Positions 20,722-32,180 of a stretch of 64,000 nucleotides of DNA are shown here, one piece after another. Numbering within the stretch: position 1 is the first letter of the stretch; the number at the start of each line of letters is the position of its first letter. This DNA comes from Tetrapyrgos nigripes (lineage: Eukaryota > Basidiomycota > Agaricomycetes > Agaricales > Campanellaceae), in contig JAACJM010000019.1 of NCBI GenBank assembly GCA_013368315.1, forward strand, positions 558,001 to 622,000, written 5' to 3'. The position numbers and the translations under genes were made by a program. A model generated the notes under the pieces. That model was not told where the DNA came from and made no database searches. It saw only the letters and a list, made by a program, of their open reading frames with translations.

Positions 20722-22080
20722 ATGGTCTTTGCTCCCTCCCTTCGACATCGTCATGTCCTTCGTCAGCTCGATAACGATCCTCTTGGTGTTCCTACGGCAG
20801 AAGGAATCAGCACAGGCGCATTGACCGCCGGTACGGCGTCGGGAACTGCCCTCGCATTCGACACCTCTGCTGTCAATAATGGCGTTACCCAAGGTCCTGC
20901 AGCCACTCTCACCTTCTCTGTTCCCAAAACCACTTCTACCACTGACGCTCCGTCTCAATCAGAGTCGGATACCGCTTCTTCCAGCTCATCCTCTTCCAAC
21001 CAGATTCCCATTGGAACGGTGATTGGTGCATGCGTCGGCGCATTCATCGGCGCTATTATCCTTATCTCTTTCGGTATCTGGATGTACAGGCGTTCGGATG
21101 CGAAGCACCGTAGACGCAGTCCTACTCGCAGCGCCCGCAAGTCGGATCAGTGGAAGAGACTTGGTGACAATGAGGATAAATGGGATGGAATGCCCAAAAC
21201 TCGAGAGATTTCTGGCGGTGTCTCCGTGGCGCCTGCTGATCCTCCAGCAGAACCCATGGAGAAACTGACCATGTTCAAAAAATCCCCCAGTATCCGAACA
21301 AACACGACACAGGCTCACACCGAGGAAGTGCTCAGCAATACCTACAACTTTGATCATCCATTCGCTCAGTATCACCCCAACCTCGCCCAACAACTTGCTT
21401 CTACTCACGAAGCTGAAGAACCCACTGTCAAACCCTTCACTAACCGGGCCGAAGCCGTTCCTTCGTGGGATGGTGATGCTTCCATGCAAGGCTCCTTCCT
21501 CTCCCTTCGTTCCAACCGCTTGTCAGGCACCATGTCCCCTACTTTCGATATGGCTATACCCACGCCTCCGCTGACTTCCTCTGAATTGCACCGATGGGAG
21601 TCGGCCGAGGTGATTAACTTTGAAGGGCAGTCCGCAGAGATCGTTGACCCGTCCAACGAGAACTCCAACAACCCCTTCTTACACCACACTGAAATCAGGA
21701 GGAAGAGTGTAAATAATCCTTTCTTTGGTGCCCAACCCGATACCAGGAGAGCTAGCGTCTCCAAGGGTAGCCGTAGCAGGGGCATCACTCCGGGTCTTGT
21801 GACTACGCCCCCCTCAGACGACATTAATCCCTTCAGCGATGACGCTGGACAATATTCCAAGTCGCATGCAGGGGTCGACTCTATGGCTTCTAACGCCTCA
21901 AATGACAGGGCTATACAATCTCTCCTAGCTGCTTTAGAAGTCAGACCCGAGGATATGCCACGGGTTGCCTCCATGCAACCTTCGCTCTTGTCTGCGTATA
22001 CAGAGGAAGACGTGACGGATGCGTTCCCGGTACCCCCTGGAACCCACTCTACGGCATTTAATGCCAATTCGTCTTCATAA
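20722..22080 (+). CDS. Single-pass membrane protein with three cytoplasmic NPF motifs
   Basis: A 452-codon open frame with no visible intron. Residues 1-96 are Thr/Ser-rich and low in complexity, as in O-glycosylated wall or surface domains. Residues 97-121 form one membrane helix with small-residue packing (GTVIGACVGAFIGAIILISF), followed by a basic stop-transfer RRSDAKHRRR. The cytoplasmic tail has NPF tripeptides at residues 317-319, 332-334 and 369-371, each next to Asn, Asp or Ser. NPF is the ligand of EH domains in Ede1/Pan1-type endocytic adaptors. The topology (N-terminus outside) and a role as endocytic cargo or sensor are inference. The architecture is like yeast wall sensors, but I recognise no specific family. 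Confidence 0.7.
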   Translation: MVFAPSLRHRHVLRQLDNDPLGVPTAEGISTGALTAGTASGTALAFDTSAVNNGVTQGPAATLTFSVPKTTSTTDAPSQSESDTASSSSSSSNQIPIGTVIGACVGAFIGAIILISFGIWMYRRSDAKHRRRSPTRSARKSDQWKRLGDNEDKWDGMPKTREISGGVSVAPADPPAEPMEKLTMFKKSPSIRTNTTQAHTEEVLSNTYNFDHPFAQYHPNLAQQLASTHEAEEPTVKPFTNRAEAVPSWDGDASMQGSFLSLRSNRLSGTMSPTFDMAIPTPPLTSSELHRWESAEVINFEGQSAEIVDPSNENSNNPFLHHTEIRRKSVNNPFFGAQPDTRRASVSKGSRSRGITPGLVTTPPSDDINPFSDDAGQYSKSHAGVDSMASNASNDRAIQSLLAALEVRPEDMPRVASMQPSLLSAYTEEDVTDAFPVPPGTHSTAFNANSSS

Positions 22081-22532
22081 GGATACTGCTTTGTATCATT
22101 GCTAGCTTATTACGCACAATATTCGATCCCTTTACCTTACTGCAACTCCTTTCTTATCCTGCCTCTCTTCCGTCTCTCCTCCCGCTTTCCGTTTCTTTTT
22201 CTGCCTTTATTTCCTTTGCACCCTTCATTGTAGCTTTTATGACATGCCTTCGTCGACCCAGAAATCGATCTGGTATCGACTATTTCGAACATATGCTTGT
22301 TCTTTCCTTCCCTTCGATGCCCAGTCCAGCGATACATTGTTATGTGTGCGCAGGCTTTGTGGAGTTTACTCTTGAGAATTTTCATGTCTTTATTCTTCTT
22401 CAATTCTGCTTTCGATTTGTCTAACTTGTGCTGATGTTGATCTTGTTCTTGAGCGTTGACAACGAACCACGGTAGTGAAATAACCCCTACGGTCTACGGT
22501 TTACCTCATCCCAGTCCCTTCCTTCTCTATCA
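22081..22532. other. Intergenic
   Basis: This is the 3' flank of the NPF membrane protein gene: T/C-rich, with no credible coding sequence or repeat. Confidence 0.35.
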
Positions 22533-22996
22533 TTGGCACTGGGACATTCGTCCGTCCCACCATACACTGTCACAATCGTCGTGCTAGTCCTCTTCGTCTT
22601 TTTTCTACTTGCTTTATTTATCGTCCAGTTGAAATTTGATGTAATGCAATATCTAGTACAGACCACCCAAAATTTACGAGAAGCTCTCAGATGGTGTGAC
22701 ACCGTTGACTCTGAGTAAGGCATGGAGAAAATCCTATACATAGCGACAGCAGAAAGTACTACGCGGTAGTGTGTTTCATGTTCATCGTGTTTGACCTATT
22801 CAACCTATTCAAATTGGCGAGTTACGCCTACTATATACTCTATCGTCCCTGGACTAGCGAAGGGATCGACAAGTGGCTGCTATGTAAGAGATATTCAGAT
22901 AGCAGCAATTTTGTATCTACAGCTGAAAGTGATTGGCTGAAGGATGTTGAAATGGTCGTTTTTGAATTCTCTTCTTTTCAGCAACATACACTCTGA
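22533..22996 (+). CDS. Doubtful small two-helix membrane protein
   Basis: Two neighbouring open frames each hold a strong hydrophobic segment: VTIVVLVLFVFFLLALFIVQ in the first and VVCFMFIVFDLFNLFKLASY in the second. Joining them needs an intron of about 35 bp at 22716, shorter than the usual 45-75 bp here, so the model is weak. No family is recognised. It may be a lineage-specific gene, a fragment, or chance hydrophobic frames. Confidence 0.22.
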
Positions 22997-23367
22997 TGTC
23001 AAGATATGGACCGTAGATCTGGCGACTTCGGTCACTATGGATTATGGGTGCAATCCGCTAATCAGGCACTCGGTAACTCGCATCTTTCCAACTCTTTCGG
23101 AGATACTTGTAACAAGGACCTTGCGCCATGTCTTCGAAAATCAATTGATGTACATGTGCAGCTGGAAACATAGGATACAAGCTGAAAATATGAAGTAGTC
23201 CTCATATTTCTGAAATGGTAGATTATTCGAGAAGGGTCAAGAGCTTGCGAACTCGAGTCATGTTAAGCGTGGTTGCACAGCCACACAGGTGGGGAGAAAT
23301 CGACATTAATTATGTACAGACAGTCACGGTGCCAAGATGGCTCTCCATAGCTCTCTTCTAGACCACC
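22997..23367. other. Intergenic, upstream of PriB-like gene
   Basis: This is the presumed promoter of the zinc cluster gene. No recognisable element was seen. Confidence 0.35.
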
Positions 23368-26300
23368 ATGTCCAATCACTTTCAACAATGGAACACCCAG
23401 TACCACCCACAACCTGAGCATACTTATCCATCCTACGACCAAACCTCAAATGACTACTCATACCCGTCCGAACCATCGCAATCCTCGCTCTACGCGTCAG
23501 GTACCAGAAGCGACCCATATATGCAGAATCCTAATTACCAGCAACCCCAGCAGCAGCAGCACCCAACTCTTCCTACGTCTTACAATTTCCAACCGGAGCT
23601 TTTTCGGGACCCTAACAGGATCCTGCCATCCTCGTCTTCGGGGCAGGTCCACCATCCAACTACTTCGTACATTCCTTCCTCATCTTCTACGGCTAAACGG
23701 CAACGTGTTCATGAACCCGTGGATGACACCAAAGATGAAGACGTCGATACGGATGCAATCCCAGAGCAGAAGGAAGGCAACAAGGGCAAACCGTAAGCAG
23801 TCATCTTAATGCTTCTCAACCGCGTGTCGTCAACTTTCATCTTATTATTGTTGTCAAAGTGGCGCGTGTGCCCGGTGCAAAAGTCTCAAAGTGAGATGCG
23901 AGTTCAAGACCGACACTGACCCCTGCAAGCGCTGTTTGAACGGTGGTCACGAATGTGTTATTCCTGGTCGCAAAAAGCGGCGAACACCACCGTGAGTGAT
24001 CCTGATCATTTCAAGCAGGGACCGGACTGATGTATGCTGTCGTTTTTCTTGATGCAGGAAACGCGAACATCTGCTCGCACAAATACAGAAACAGGCCGAA
24101 GAAATCGAAAAACTTATGGCTAAGCTTGTTGCGACAGAAGCGTCGAACAGGGACTCTCGTCGTACCTCTACCGAGGATTTGTGCGAAACTGTGTCTCCGG
24201 ACTTCTTATCTTCTACAGCGTCCCAAGGCACTCTTACAGTCCCTTCTTCAGCGAACAAAGCCGTTGAAGACTGGTTTGCCAAGGCTAGAGACAGTCTTAC
24301 GGAATTTGGCGGGTTCATTGGGATGGGAGGTGCTTCCTTACCAAAGAGTTATATCGTGGACCCGGACCTGGAAGACTCCAGTGACGTTGAAGATTCTGAC
24401 GAGTACTCTGATGCACGATCCGACTTTGAAGACAACAACTATGTCATTTCTACTGTCGAGTCGGATGCGGAGGAAGTAGAATCTGGGAGACGAGGTAGAG
24501 GAACCTCTGTCTCAAGTTCTGGAAGTGGTCAACGTGCGAAACTAAAGGGTGCCAAGAAAGGTGGAGGCAGGATGGCGACGTTGCCCAGCGAAGCAGCGCC
24601 TTTTGGTCTGATGGCAGGACTGAGCCTCAGGAACAAAAAGAGGTCCGATGCAGGTTCCGATGTCGGTCAAGAGGAAGCAGCTGAAGGTGAAAATGGACTG
24701 GGTGTCGCCAACGCTGATTTCTTTAGAAGTGAGTGCCTTGTTTCTCGCAAGCGGGCGAGTTTCTGATTGACCTTAGGTCCAACCCCTGACCCTAAAAGCA
24801 CCAGTATAGATGCGGTACCTCAAGCTCCTCACATACTTGCTCGGGGGATCATCACTCCGGAAGAGATTGAACCTTTATTCAAGATGTCAGTGTTCAAATA
24901 TACCTGTTGACGCACAGATGCTGATATCTACCTTAGCTTCTTCGACCTCATCAATCCGTCGATATCTCTTGTCGATCCGGTTCTCTACACCCCTGAGAGA
25001 ACCGTGTACAGAAGCCCTTTTTTGTTTACAGTCAGTGAGTATAGTCAGTCCCTGAGTTTTCTGATAATTTAACACGTTGCAGTCTGCGCTGTTTCGTCGA
25101 GATTTTATACGGAGCGCCCTGGCATATATATGCAAGCGATGCATTATGCCCAATTCGCTGCCGGCTCTGCGTTGATCGGTGGACCCAAGAATGTTGAAAT
25201 GGTCATGGCCTACATAATACTGAGGTTCGTCCTTGCTCTGGGAAGTGTATATTAGTACCGACTATTGCGTTACAGTCTATATCAGCTTCCTTTCAAACGT
25301 TGGGAGGACTCTCGGGGATGGTTGTACCTTGGATTGGCCATCAGGTGAGTAAGGTACAAACTTTGATTCGACTAGTATAAACTTTTTGTTATCCAGAATC
25401 GCAACCGAGTTGAACCTTCACCATCCCGTCACCGCCAAACCCCAGAATGAGTTTCATGCTCGTGAAATGCTCAACCGAACTAGAGTCTGGTTGAATTGCT
25501 TCAACTTGGATCGTTCTACGGGTTCGCAATACGGGAAGGCTCCTATAATCCCTGACACAGATTATCTCGCAAATCATTCTGAAGACTGGTGGCACAGTTC
25601 ACCTTGGAACATGAAGAACTTTGACGTACATCTGATTTGCTATCAAAATGAATTGAGAGTCATGGCGGGTTTCGTGAAGAAGATTTACAGTAATCCTGAA
25701 CATCCAACAGGATTGAACAAGGTACATGCTTGCTCGTTTGTTTGTCAAATTTTTGACTGACAATTGTGTCATTACAGGAAGTTGACTTTGAGCGCCTAGC
25801 TGCAGAAACAGACGAAGAACTCCAGCAATTGGAGGAACGTTGGTTCCCTATACTTGACAAGAATGTTGACCCAAATGACCGACAGGGTCTTCTGCGAACT
25901 GGTCTTCTGAAGCTTGCCTTCAGCTACGCACGACTCATTGCCCTGTCTTACGGCTTCCAGCACGCGTTTGGAAAGAATAATTTCAATGAAAATCCTTTCC
26001 TGATGCGCTGCAAAACTGCTGCCTTTGATGTTGTGAAGGCTATGGTCGAGAACCTCGCTCAGCCAGAGCTTAGGATATATATCCGTCACGGACCGGAAGC
26101 TCAGAGTGTGTTCACTACTTTCGCTGCTGCTTTCCTCGTGAAGGTAACTTCTCGGTTCTTTTGTCTCGCGTTGAAACGTCGCTAAGATACTGTTTTCTAG
26201 CTTCTACAACCGAAATTCTCGTCCTATCTGGATGATCACACTCGCCAGGAAATTCGGAACCATGTGCAGAGTGTTATCGATCTCTTCTCTTCTCCTGATA

Positions 26301-26851
26301 TTGCACTCGATAATCGCCATGGTCCAAAATTATACGCACGGTTCCTGAAAGGTCTCCTTGCTTCGCCCATGGTCACTGGCGTTCCCCGGAGAAAAACCCA
26401 TCATCCCTTATCATCGTCCATGTCTTCTTCCTCTTCTGGTCGGCAATCTGGACCTCACAACCACCTCAACGGTCTGTCCGCTGATCACCCATCACCTGCG
26501 AGCTCTCACTCTCTATCACCGCCACCTTCCCATGAAGCCATGTCCTTCGATCATTTCGCACCAACATCGCAAGGCGCCATTGATCCATTCCAGACCTCCA
26601 TGGGTGTTGATCCCTCTCACTCCTCTGCGTTACCGCAGGATGATTTTGGGATGGGTCAGACAGATTATAACCCGTATCAACAGCAAGGACTGCCGTTACC
26701 GGACGGTGATGATTTATTGCGTATGCATTCCATATCTGACCCAGCTAACTGGCAAGGAATGGCAGTACCGAGCTACAATTGGCTGGGCCAGTTCCAGAAT
26801 GAGATGAGGTTCAATATGTATGGACAGAACGCGCAGTATATGGCAATGTAA
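23368..26851 (+). CDS. Zn2Cys6 transcription factor, PriB/Leu3-like
   Basis: A nuclear transcription regulator. The N-terminus is Gln/Pro/Ser-rich (YQQPQQQQHP). The zinc cluster spans the second exon: GACARCKSLKVRCEFKTDTD, PCKRCLNGGHECVIPGRKKR, i.e. the six-cysteine pattern with basic C-terminal side. A coiled coil follows (LLAQIQKQAEEIEKLMAKLV), then a long acidic Ser-rich linker. The fungal-specific regulatory domain starts at ILARGIITPEEIEPLFKMFF and includes MAYIILSLYQLPFKRWEDSR, LYLGLAIRIATELNLH and NRTRVWLNCFNLDRSTGSQ. At least eight introns are visible. The pattern matches agaricomycete PriB (fruiting-linked in shiitake) and ascomycete Leu3 relatives. The target genes are unknown. Confidence 0.87.
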
Positions 26852-27163
26852 TGGATTGACTGGAGTTGTTTTTATGCCTTTGATTTGTGTTTTGCTATCG
26901 ATAATGTATTTTTCTTGACGCATAGTGTATGTATCCAATAATTTAGGTTTCGATACTTGTACCGGATTTTTTTTTTCTTTTCGCTGTCTAGTCACAAGTG
27001 TTTCCGTGTATTTACATACCGTTGGATGAGATTAACACAATACGTGAGAGTATAATACAAAATGATAATGATTGTAATAATAAAAAAACCAAAATGTGAA
27101 AGAGTGGTCGACGGAATACCGTCTATCCTGTATCCAAGTCTAGCTCATAGTCTAGCTTTAAGC
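26852..27163. other. Intergenic, convergent 3' flanks
   Basis: Short AT-rich region between the PriB-like stop and the acyl-CoA dehydrogenase stop. It contains T9 and A-rich runs that fit polyadenylation regions. Nothing else was seen. Confidence 0.4.
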
Positions 27164-29524
27164 TTATAGTCTAGCATCAGCAGGCATAGCCCGGAGCGCC
27201 TGTCTTACTCCGAGGTCGGCCAAAACATCCTCTGTTCCACCCAACAGGGAATCGAAAGGAACTGTGCGGTGATACTGACAAAACAGGAAGAATGAATGAT
27301 AGCCCTCATAGAAAAATAGGACCTCGGCTTACATGTTCAATGAATCTACCCATACCGGTCTTTGTTACACCTCGTCCTCCAAAAACCTGGACGGCGTCTC
27401 GCGCTGTCTCCTGGGCACATGAAGTAGAGTAACTCTTCAAGAAAGCTATCTGTCCCGCGAGCTTGCTGGCTTGTTGTTTATATGTCTGTGAGAATCAAGT
27501 ATGAGGTCTTTTGGTGCACGGGAGGATGAGAAGAATCATACCATGTTACACATCTGGTAGGTTATGTTCTCAAGCCAGTTCTGCGTGCCTTTATGTCGCA
27601 AATGTATTGAGCGATCGCCTTGTAGAAAGATAAAACCAGCTTACTTTCAGCCTTTTCAATCATACCAGCCAACTTCGACCGGACAACAGCCAAAGAAGTA
27701 AGGGGTTTGCCAAATGCTTTACGTTGGGTAGCCCATCTGTTATGTGACATGAGCATGATGAACATGGACAGTGTAACATGCTTTCTTACTTGAGACATTC
27801 CTCAACTGGAAGATTTGTTAGCACGACCCTTGCCAAGCAATAACGTAAAATTGCTCACCAATTGCTCTCTGGCTACGGGCAGATGCACAGCACATTACCC
27901 ACCGCTCGTGGTTGAAGTTACTGAGGATAACAAAGATTCCTCCACCCTCCTCTCCCAGAGTGTTACCGACAGGAACACGAACGTTGTCGAAGGTGATGAA
28001 TGCAGTTCCAGCAGTAGTTGAATAGCTGGTCTTGATTTGACGAGTCTCAACACCAGGGCCACGTTCTACGAGGATGACGGTGAATCCATCCTAGTCAAGA
28101 CTTTGAGAATGACACAATCAGGACGATCAGATTGATATTCACCTCAGTCTTGCAACCAACAGTGAAATAATCCGCGAAGACTCCATTGGTAATCCACTTC
28201 TTGGAGCCTGTTTCAGAAGGTTAACAGGGCGTCACGCAAATGCTTAAGTTGACCGACCATTTATAATCCAGTGTTTTCCGTCTTCAGTTTTTACTGCTGT
28301 GGTTTGCAGGCCCATGACATCACTTCCGGCCTGTGCTTCCGAGATGGCAAGACAGATGAATTTCTTGGCAGCAAGGACATCGGGTACAACTCTAGCCTTG
28401 AGCTCCTCGCTTCCAAAATTGATAACGGGTGGTAAACCAATAACTTTGCCTCCAAGAAGACCTAGCAGCACACGTCGAGGGTTTGCTGATGCAAAGACTG
28501 AAGCTAAGGAAATAACTCACCATCACCGTAACCACGAGCGCCACAACGAGCAAATTCTTGAGTGATGATGAGCTGTAATATGCCTTTAGCTCAGGGTCGC
28601 TAACGAGAGACATACAGTCGAACGCACCTCATGGAAATAATCGAATTCCTCGGGTTTCACGATCCCGCCCATCAAGGTACGTCCTTGCAGATGTTTCCCA
28701 GGTCCCATACGCATTGCATGAAGGTTGACCTCGCTGTAGAAGATTGGATGAGTGGCCAGATAGAATAAAAGGAATATTGTGAACTGACGCCATTTTATCC
28801 AGCACGCTTTGGTCGGGTTTCTTGCCATCTTCCTCTCGGGCCTTTCAGAGAGTGTAAGGCTCCAATGACTTCAAGGATGATTGTAAACATACCTGAGCAT
28901 CGGGAGAGATGTATTCGTCCATGAACTTGCGGACAGCTTTCTGGAATTGACGATGGTTCTACGAGACATCAGTATATAAAACACAACTTCAATGGAGATT
29001 CTCGTACCTCCGAGTAATACGGACTGAAGTAGCCATCGCTCAACCAGGTAGGCTCTGCATGAGGAACTTTGCTGAGTTCCCCTGCGACAAGGGGTCGGTA
29101 AGTGCTGGTCTCTCCTTCAATGACACCGATTTGCAGGCGCTGATATTGGGGCTTTTCCAAGACTTCTATGCGATGAAGCCCGAAAAAGGCTTCGGTAGCA
29201 TCTTGCCCAGCTGAAGTACGTGTTAGGGATGAATCAGGGCTGCACGAGATTTTGGCACATACCAACTTCATCGTCTAAAAGAGCTGCAATACCTCCTGGA
29301 TGCAAGCTTTTGAAACGTGACAAATCGTACACTTTGGCATCAACAATGATCCACTAAGGATTGCTTTTAGTGAAATCTGTCTGCGAAAATAGACACTCTG
29401 GCATACCAGGTCATCGGGCTTGTTGTGCTGCAGAGCAGGTGAACTCGCGTCCAGAAATGAGCGGGTCGTAATCACATACCTTGGCGACCTCTTCACGAGT
29501 GAGTTGCTTGAGTTGCTTGGACAT
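27164..29524 (-). CDS. Cytochrome b5-acyl-CoA dehydrogenase fusion, C-terminal ARL
   Basis: Desaturates an acyl-CoA at C2-C3 using FAD. ATG at 29522-29524 opens MSKQLKQLTREEVAKHNKPD, a cytochrome b5 fold with DLSRFKSLHPGGIAALL (heme-ligand HPGG) and the second heme His near AFFGLHRIE. The dehydrogenase part reads HRQFQKAVRKFMDEYISPDA, then VINFGSEELKARVVP, CLAISEAQAGSDVMGLQTTA, INGSKKWITNG, GILVERGPGVETRQIK-type strands and CCASARSQRAIVEECLKWAT. It ends VQVFGGRGVTKTG and ALRAMPADARL. The terminal ARL is a plausible PTS1. About ten short introns interrupt it. An in-frame ATG at 29597-29599 would add 25 residues, but the family start favours 29524. Substrate is not determined by sequence; a medium, long or branched acyl-CoA is likely. 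Confidence 0.9.
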
Positions 29525-30490
29525 GATGGTTGGAAGGAAAGGAGATAGGCTTTGCGGAGAGTACGCAAAGTCTTTAGTACCCGCTGTAAGGCTATGCATG
29601 TGATTCCTGTCACTTTTGAATTATCACCTGCTTCAAGTTTCAGCGCGACACCCAAGCGTCGAGACATCTTACATACTGTCCTTGCGGAATCTCTATAGAC
29701 CTAGTGAAGGGGAAATCTTGTAAAGTACCCGTACGTGACTATGTCTACAGAAAGTGTAGATACAAAGATAGTCTGTGACTCTGTCTAGGGGAGACTATTG
29801 TCACGTTATTCAACGTAGATAGCCAATTGGGTGTTTTCGTATTCAAATCAACTTCAACCGATTCTCCGACTCACTATAATCAAAGTCGTTCCCCGCAAAG
29901 TAAGGACATTGCCAGCACCTCATACATATATATTGACCACAGTCTACCTGCGGTCGAACGACAGCTACAATGAGCGTATGGACAGCAAACAGACAATGCG
30001 ACAATTCGCCCGCAATGACGGAAGGAGGCCGAACAGCCAGCCATGTGGAGCCTTATAGGATTTGAGCGGATATATCCCTATGTATATATCCACTTGGTAC
30101 AGATCCGAGGACGTTGTCAAAGGCGTCTTATCATGGAACGAGCTACATATCGTTGTGTCCAGGACAGATAACTCGTCGTCTATCTTGCCTGAAAGAAACG
30201 TCCAGTTCTATCCTGATTAGTCTTCCCCAGGTATGTAGAATACTGCAGAACATCGACTCAAAGGCTGACACAAGACTCACATGCTCGTTTACAGCTATGT
30301 ATGTAGTATATGTTCTTCTCTTGCCGATTTCGCTGATTTTGATTTCGGCGTGTTCGTCATCCAACATGAGATTTTCATAGCCAGTTGAAAGTTCCCTCGT
30401 AAGTAGTATTTGTTAGCGACGGCAGTGTACCGCTGCGGGTTTATAAGTCATACTCAACTTGTTTCCTTCCTTTACGACCCGCCATTACTG
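29525..30490. other. Divergent promoter region
   Basis: 966 bp separate the starts of the dehydrogenase (minus) and DUF2855 (plus) genes. It holds one CCGAGG hexamer at 30105-30110, the core bound by fatty-acid regulators FarA/FarB in Aspergillus; one copy is weak evidence. Some short open frames here look non-coding. Confidence 0.4.
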
Positions 30491-31884
30491 ATGTCCCTCA
30501 GAGATCCCAACTACACCCTCTGTGTCTCACGTCTAACCTCTGAACCGGTTGTCGTCCGTAGTCCGAAGCCTACGCATGTCCCAGATCATCATATCCTGAT
30601 TCGAGTGGACCGCTTCGCCTTCTCTGCAAATAATATCACAAATCAAGTGCTCGCAGAGCACCCTCATTTCCGGCACGTATATCTCACTCGTCCAGCGTGA
30701 TGTAGCTAAGAGCCACTCTACAGATATTTCGACTACTATCCTGTCCCAGAGCACGCTAACGTCAGCCAGAAGACTCATGGGGTTTTGCCCTTTTGGGGCT
30801 TCGCTACTGTCATAAAGAGCTCACACTCGAAAATCGAAGTAGGCGAAAGACTGTTGGGCTTCTTTGCTCCCACTCGATACCTCGTTCTTCCTCTCTCCGA
30901 TGTTGGTGAAGTCTCGATGTACATTCCTCGACCTCATCTTCCTGCTGGTAAGTCCGGGGGATCATTCTCGTCATTCAATCCACTCACGACTTTGCAGATC
31001 GGTCAATCTTCAGCAAAGTTGTTCGATGCAAAAGCGATCCTGCCTATCAACCCTTCACGGAGGATCTCATGATGCTATATCGTCCGCTATTTTGGGCATC
31101 CTATTGGTGTGAAGACTGGTTGTCCTGCTCGGATTATCGGGGAAATTGCGAGAACCTCCTCGTATCCTCTGCGTCCTCCAAAACAGGCTACCTCTTCGCC
31201 TACTGCGCACGTAACGCTGACCGAGATATCAGACTCATCGGACTGACCTCAAAAAAACACGTGTCATTCACCAAGCATTTGGGACTCTATGACGAGGTTT
31301 ACGACTATGACACTTTCTTGACCACCAAAACCTTCCAATCAAATCCAGGACGCAAATGGATCTACGTCGACGTCAACGGTAACGCCGCTCTGACTACGAA
31401 GATCCACAAACACTTTTCCTCGGATTACACTGGAACATTAGCCGCCTCCATCTCCCTCGGACTTGCCACAAAATCGCCGATTGTGGCTTGGGAGCAACAG
31501 TTAGCCTTGGACGCACAATTGGGGGCAGATCCTACGTTGGAACCCAATTTTCACGTCATGGGACAAAAGTCGAGCTGCGCAAACGATCCTGACATATGGC
31601 CGCAACGGGAACAGTTTTTCACCCCGGAATGGCTCGCGGTTAGGAAGAAGCAGATGGATCCGACGGAGATTTGCGCGTTAGCCAAGTCTGAGTGGAGTCG
31701 TCTAGTGCAGGATTGTCAGGGGTGGGTTGAGATGGAGCAGGTGTACGGGATAGATGGTGTGGTTAAGGCGTATGAACGTATCCTTCACGGAGATGTCGCG
31801 CCTGACAAGGGGTTGATTTGGAGTCTGTGGGACCAGGAGGCCCAGGTGCAAGCGGACAACATGATGTACCAGACAAGACTGTAA
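30491..31884 (+). CDS. DUF2855 family protein
   Basis: A family of unknown function with a fold resembling medium-chain dehydrogenase/quinone reductase proteins. The start MSLRDPNYTLCVSRLTSEPV is followed by HILIRVDRFAFSANNIT, a GroES-like strand order; then YYPVPEHANVSQKTHGVLPF and WGFATVIKSSHSKIEVGERL, GFFAPTRYLVLP, the box ENLLVSSASSKTGYLFAYCA (nucleotide-binding-like loop), and FFTPEWLAVRKKQMDP. The protein ends NMMYQTRL; TRL is at best a weak PTS1. Introns lie near 30660-30730 and 30940-31000. It lies divergent to the acyl-CoA dehydrogenase, which hints at a related role, but the reaction is unknown. Confidence 0.8.
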
Positions 31885-32180
31885 TGTTCTTGTCAACGGC
31901 ATGTTGAACTCTATGGAAAGCCGAATTGTGCTCGTCTTTTTTTCGCTGTACGGCCTGTTCATCTTGGAAGGTCTTCGATACTCATTGCGTCATACCATAC
32001 AGTGGCAGAAATGCTATCCATCGGCTGAGTTGCAGTATTTCCGCCGTCCAAATCCATTACTAATTACTCGGCTTTAACGGTTTGACGTTACGGACTTGCA
32101 CACTCTTGGACTTTTTGTAATGTTCCCAACTATTCGTGTATTATTAGCCAGTAGAGAATTTGTATCGTCTTGTCTTCTCC
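31885..32180. other. 3' flank of the DUF2855 gene
   Basis: Short non-coding stretch before the transposon. No feature was recognised. Confidence 0.35.

Noticed and set aside
29525..29599. Longer N-terminus of the cytochrome b5-acyl-CoA dehydrogenase from the ATG at 29599
   Set aside because: The added 25 residues are not part of the b5 fold and sit where a 5' UTR is expected.
30105..30110. Single CCGAGG as a fatty-acid regulator (FarA-type) site
   Set aside because: One hexamer in 966 bp is expected by chance, and I did not find it upstream of the other beta-oxidation genes.
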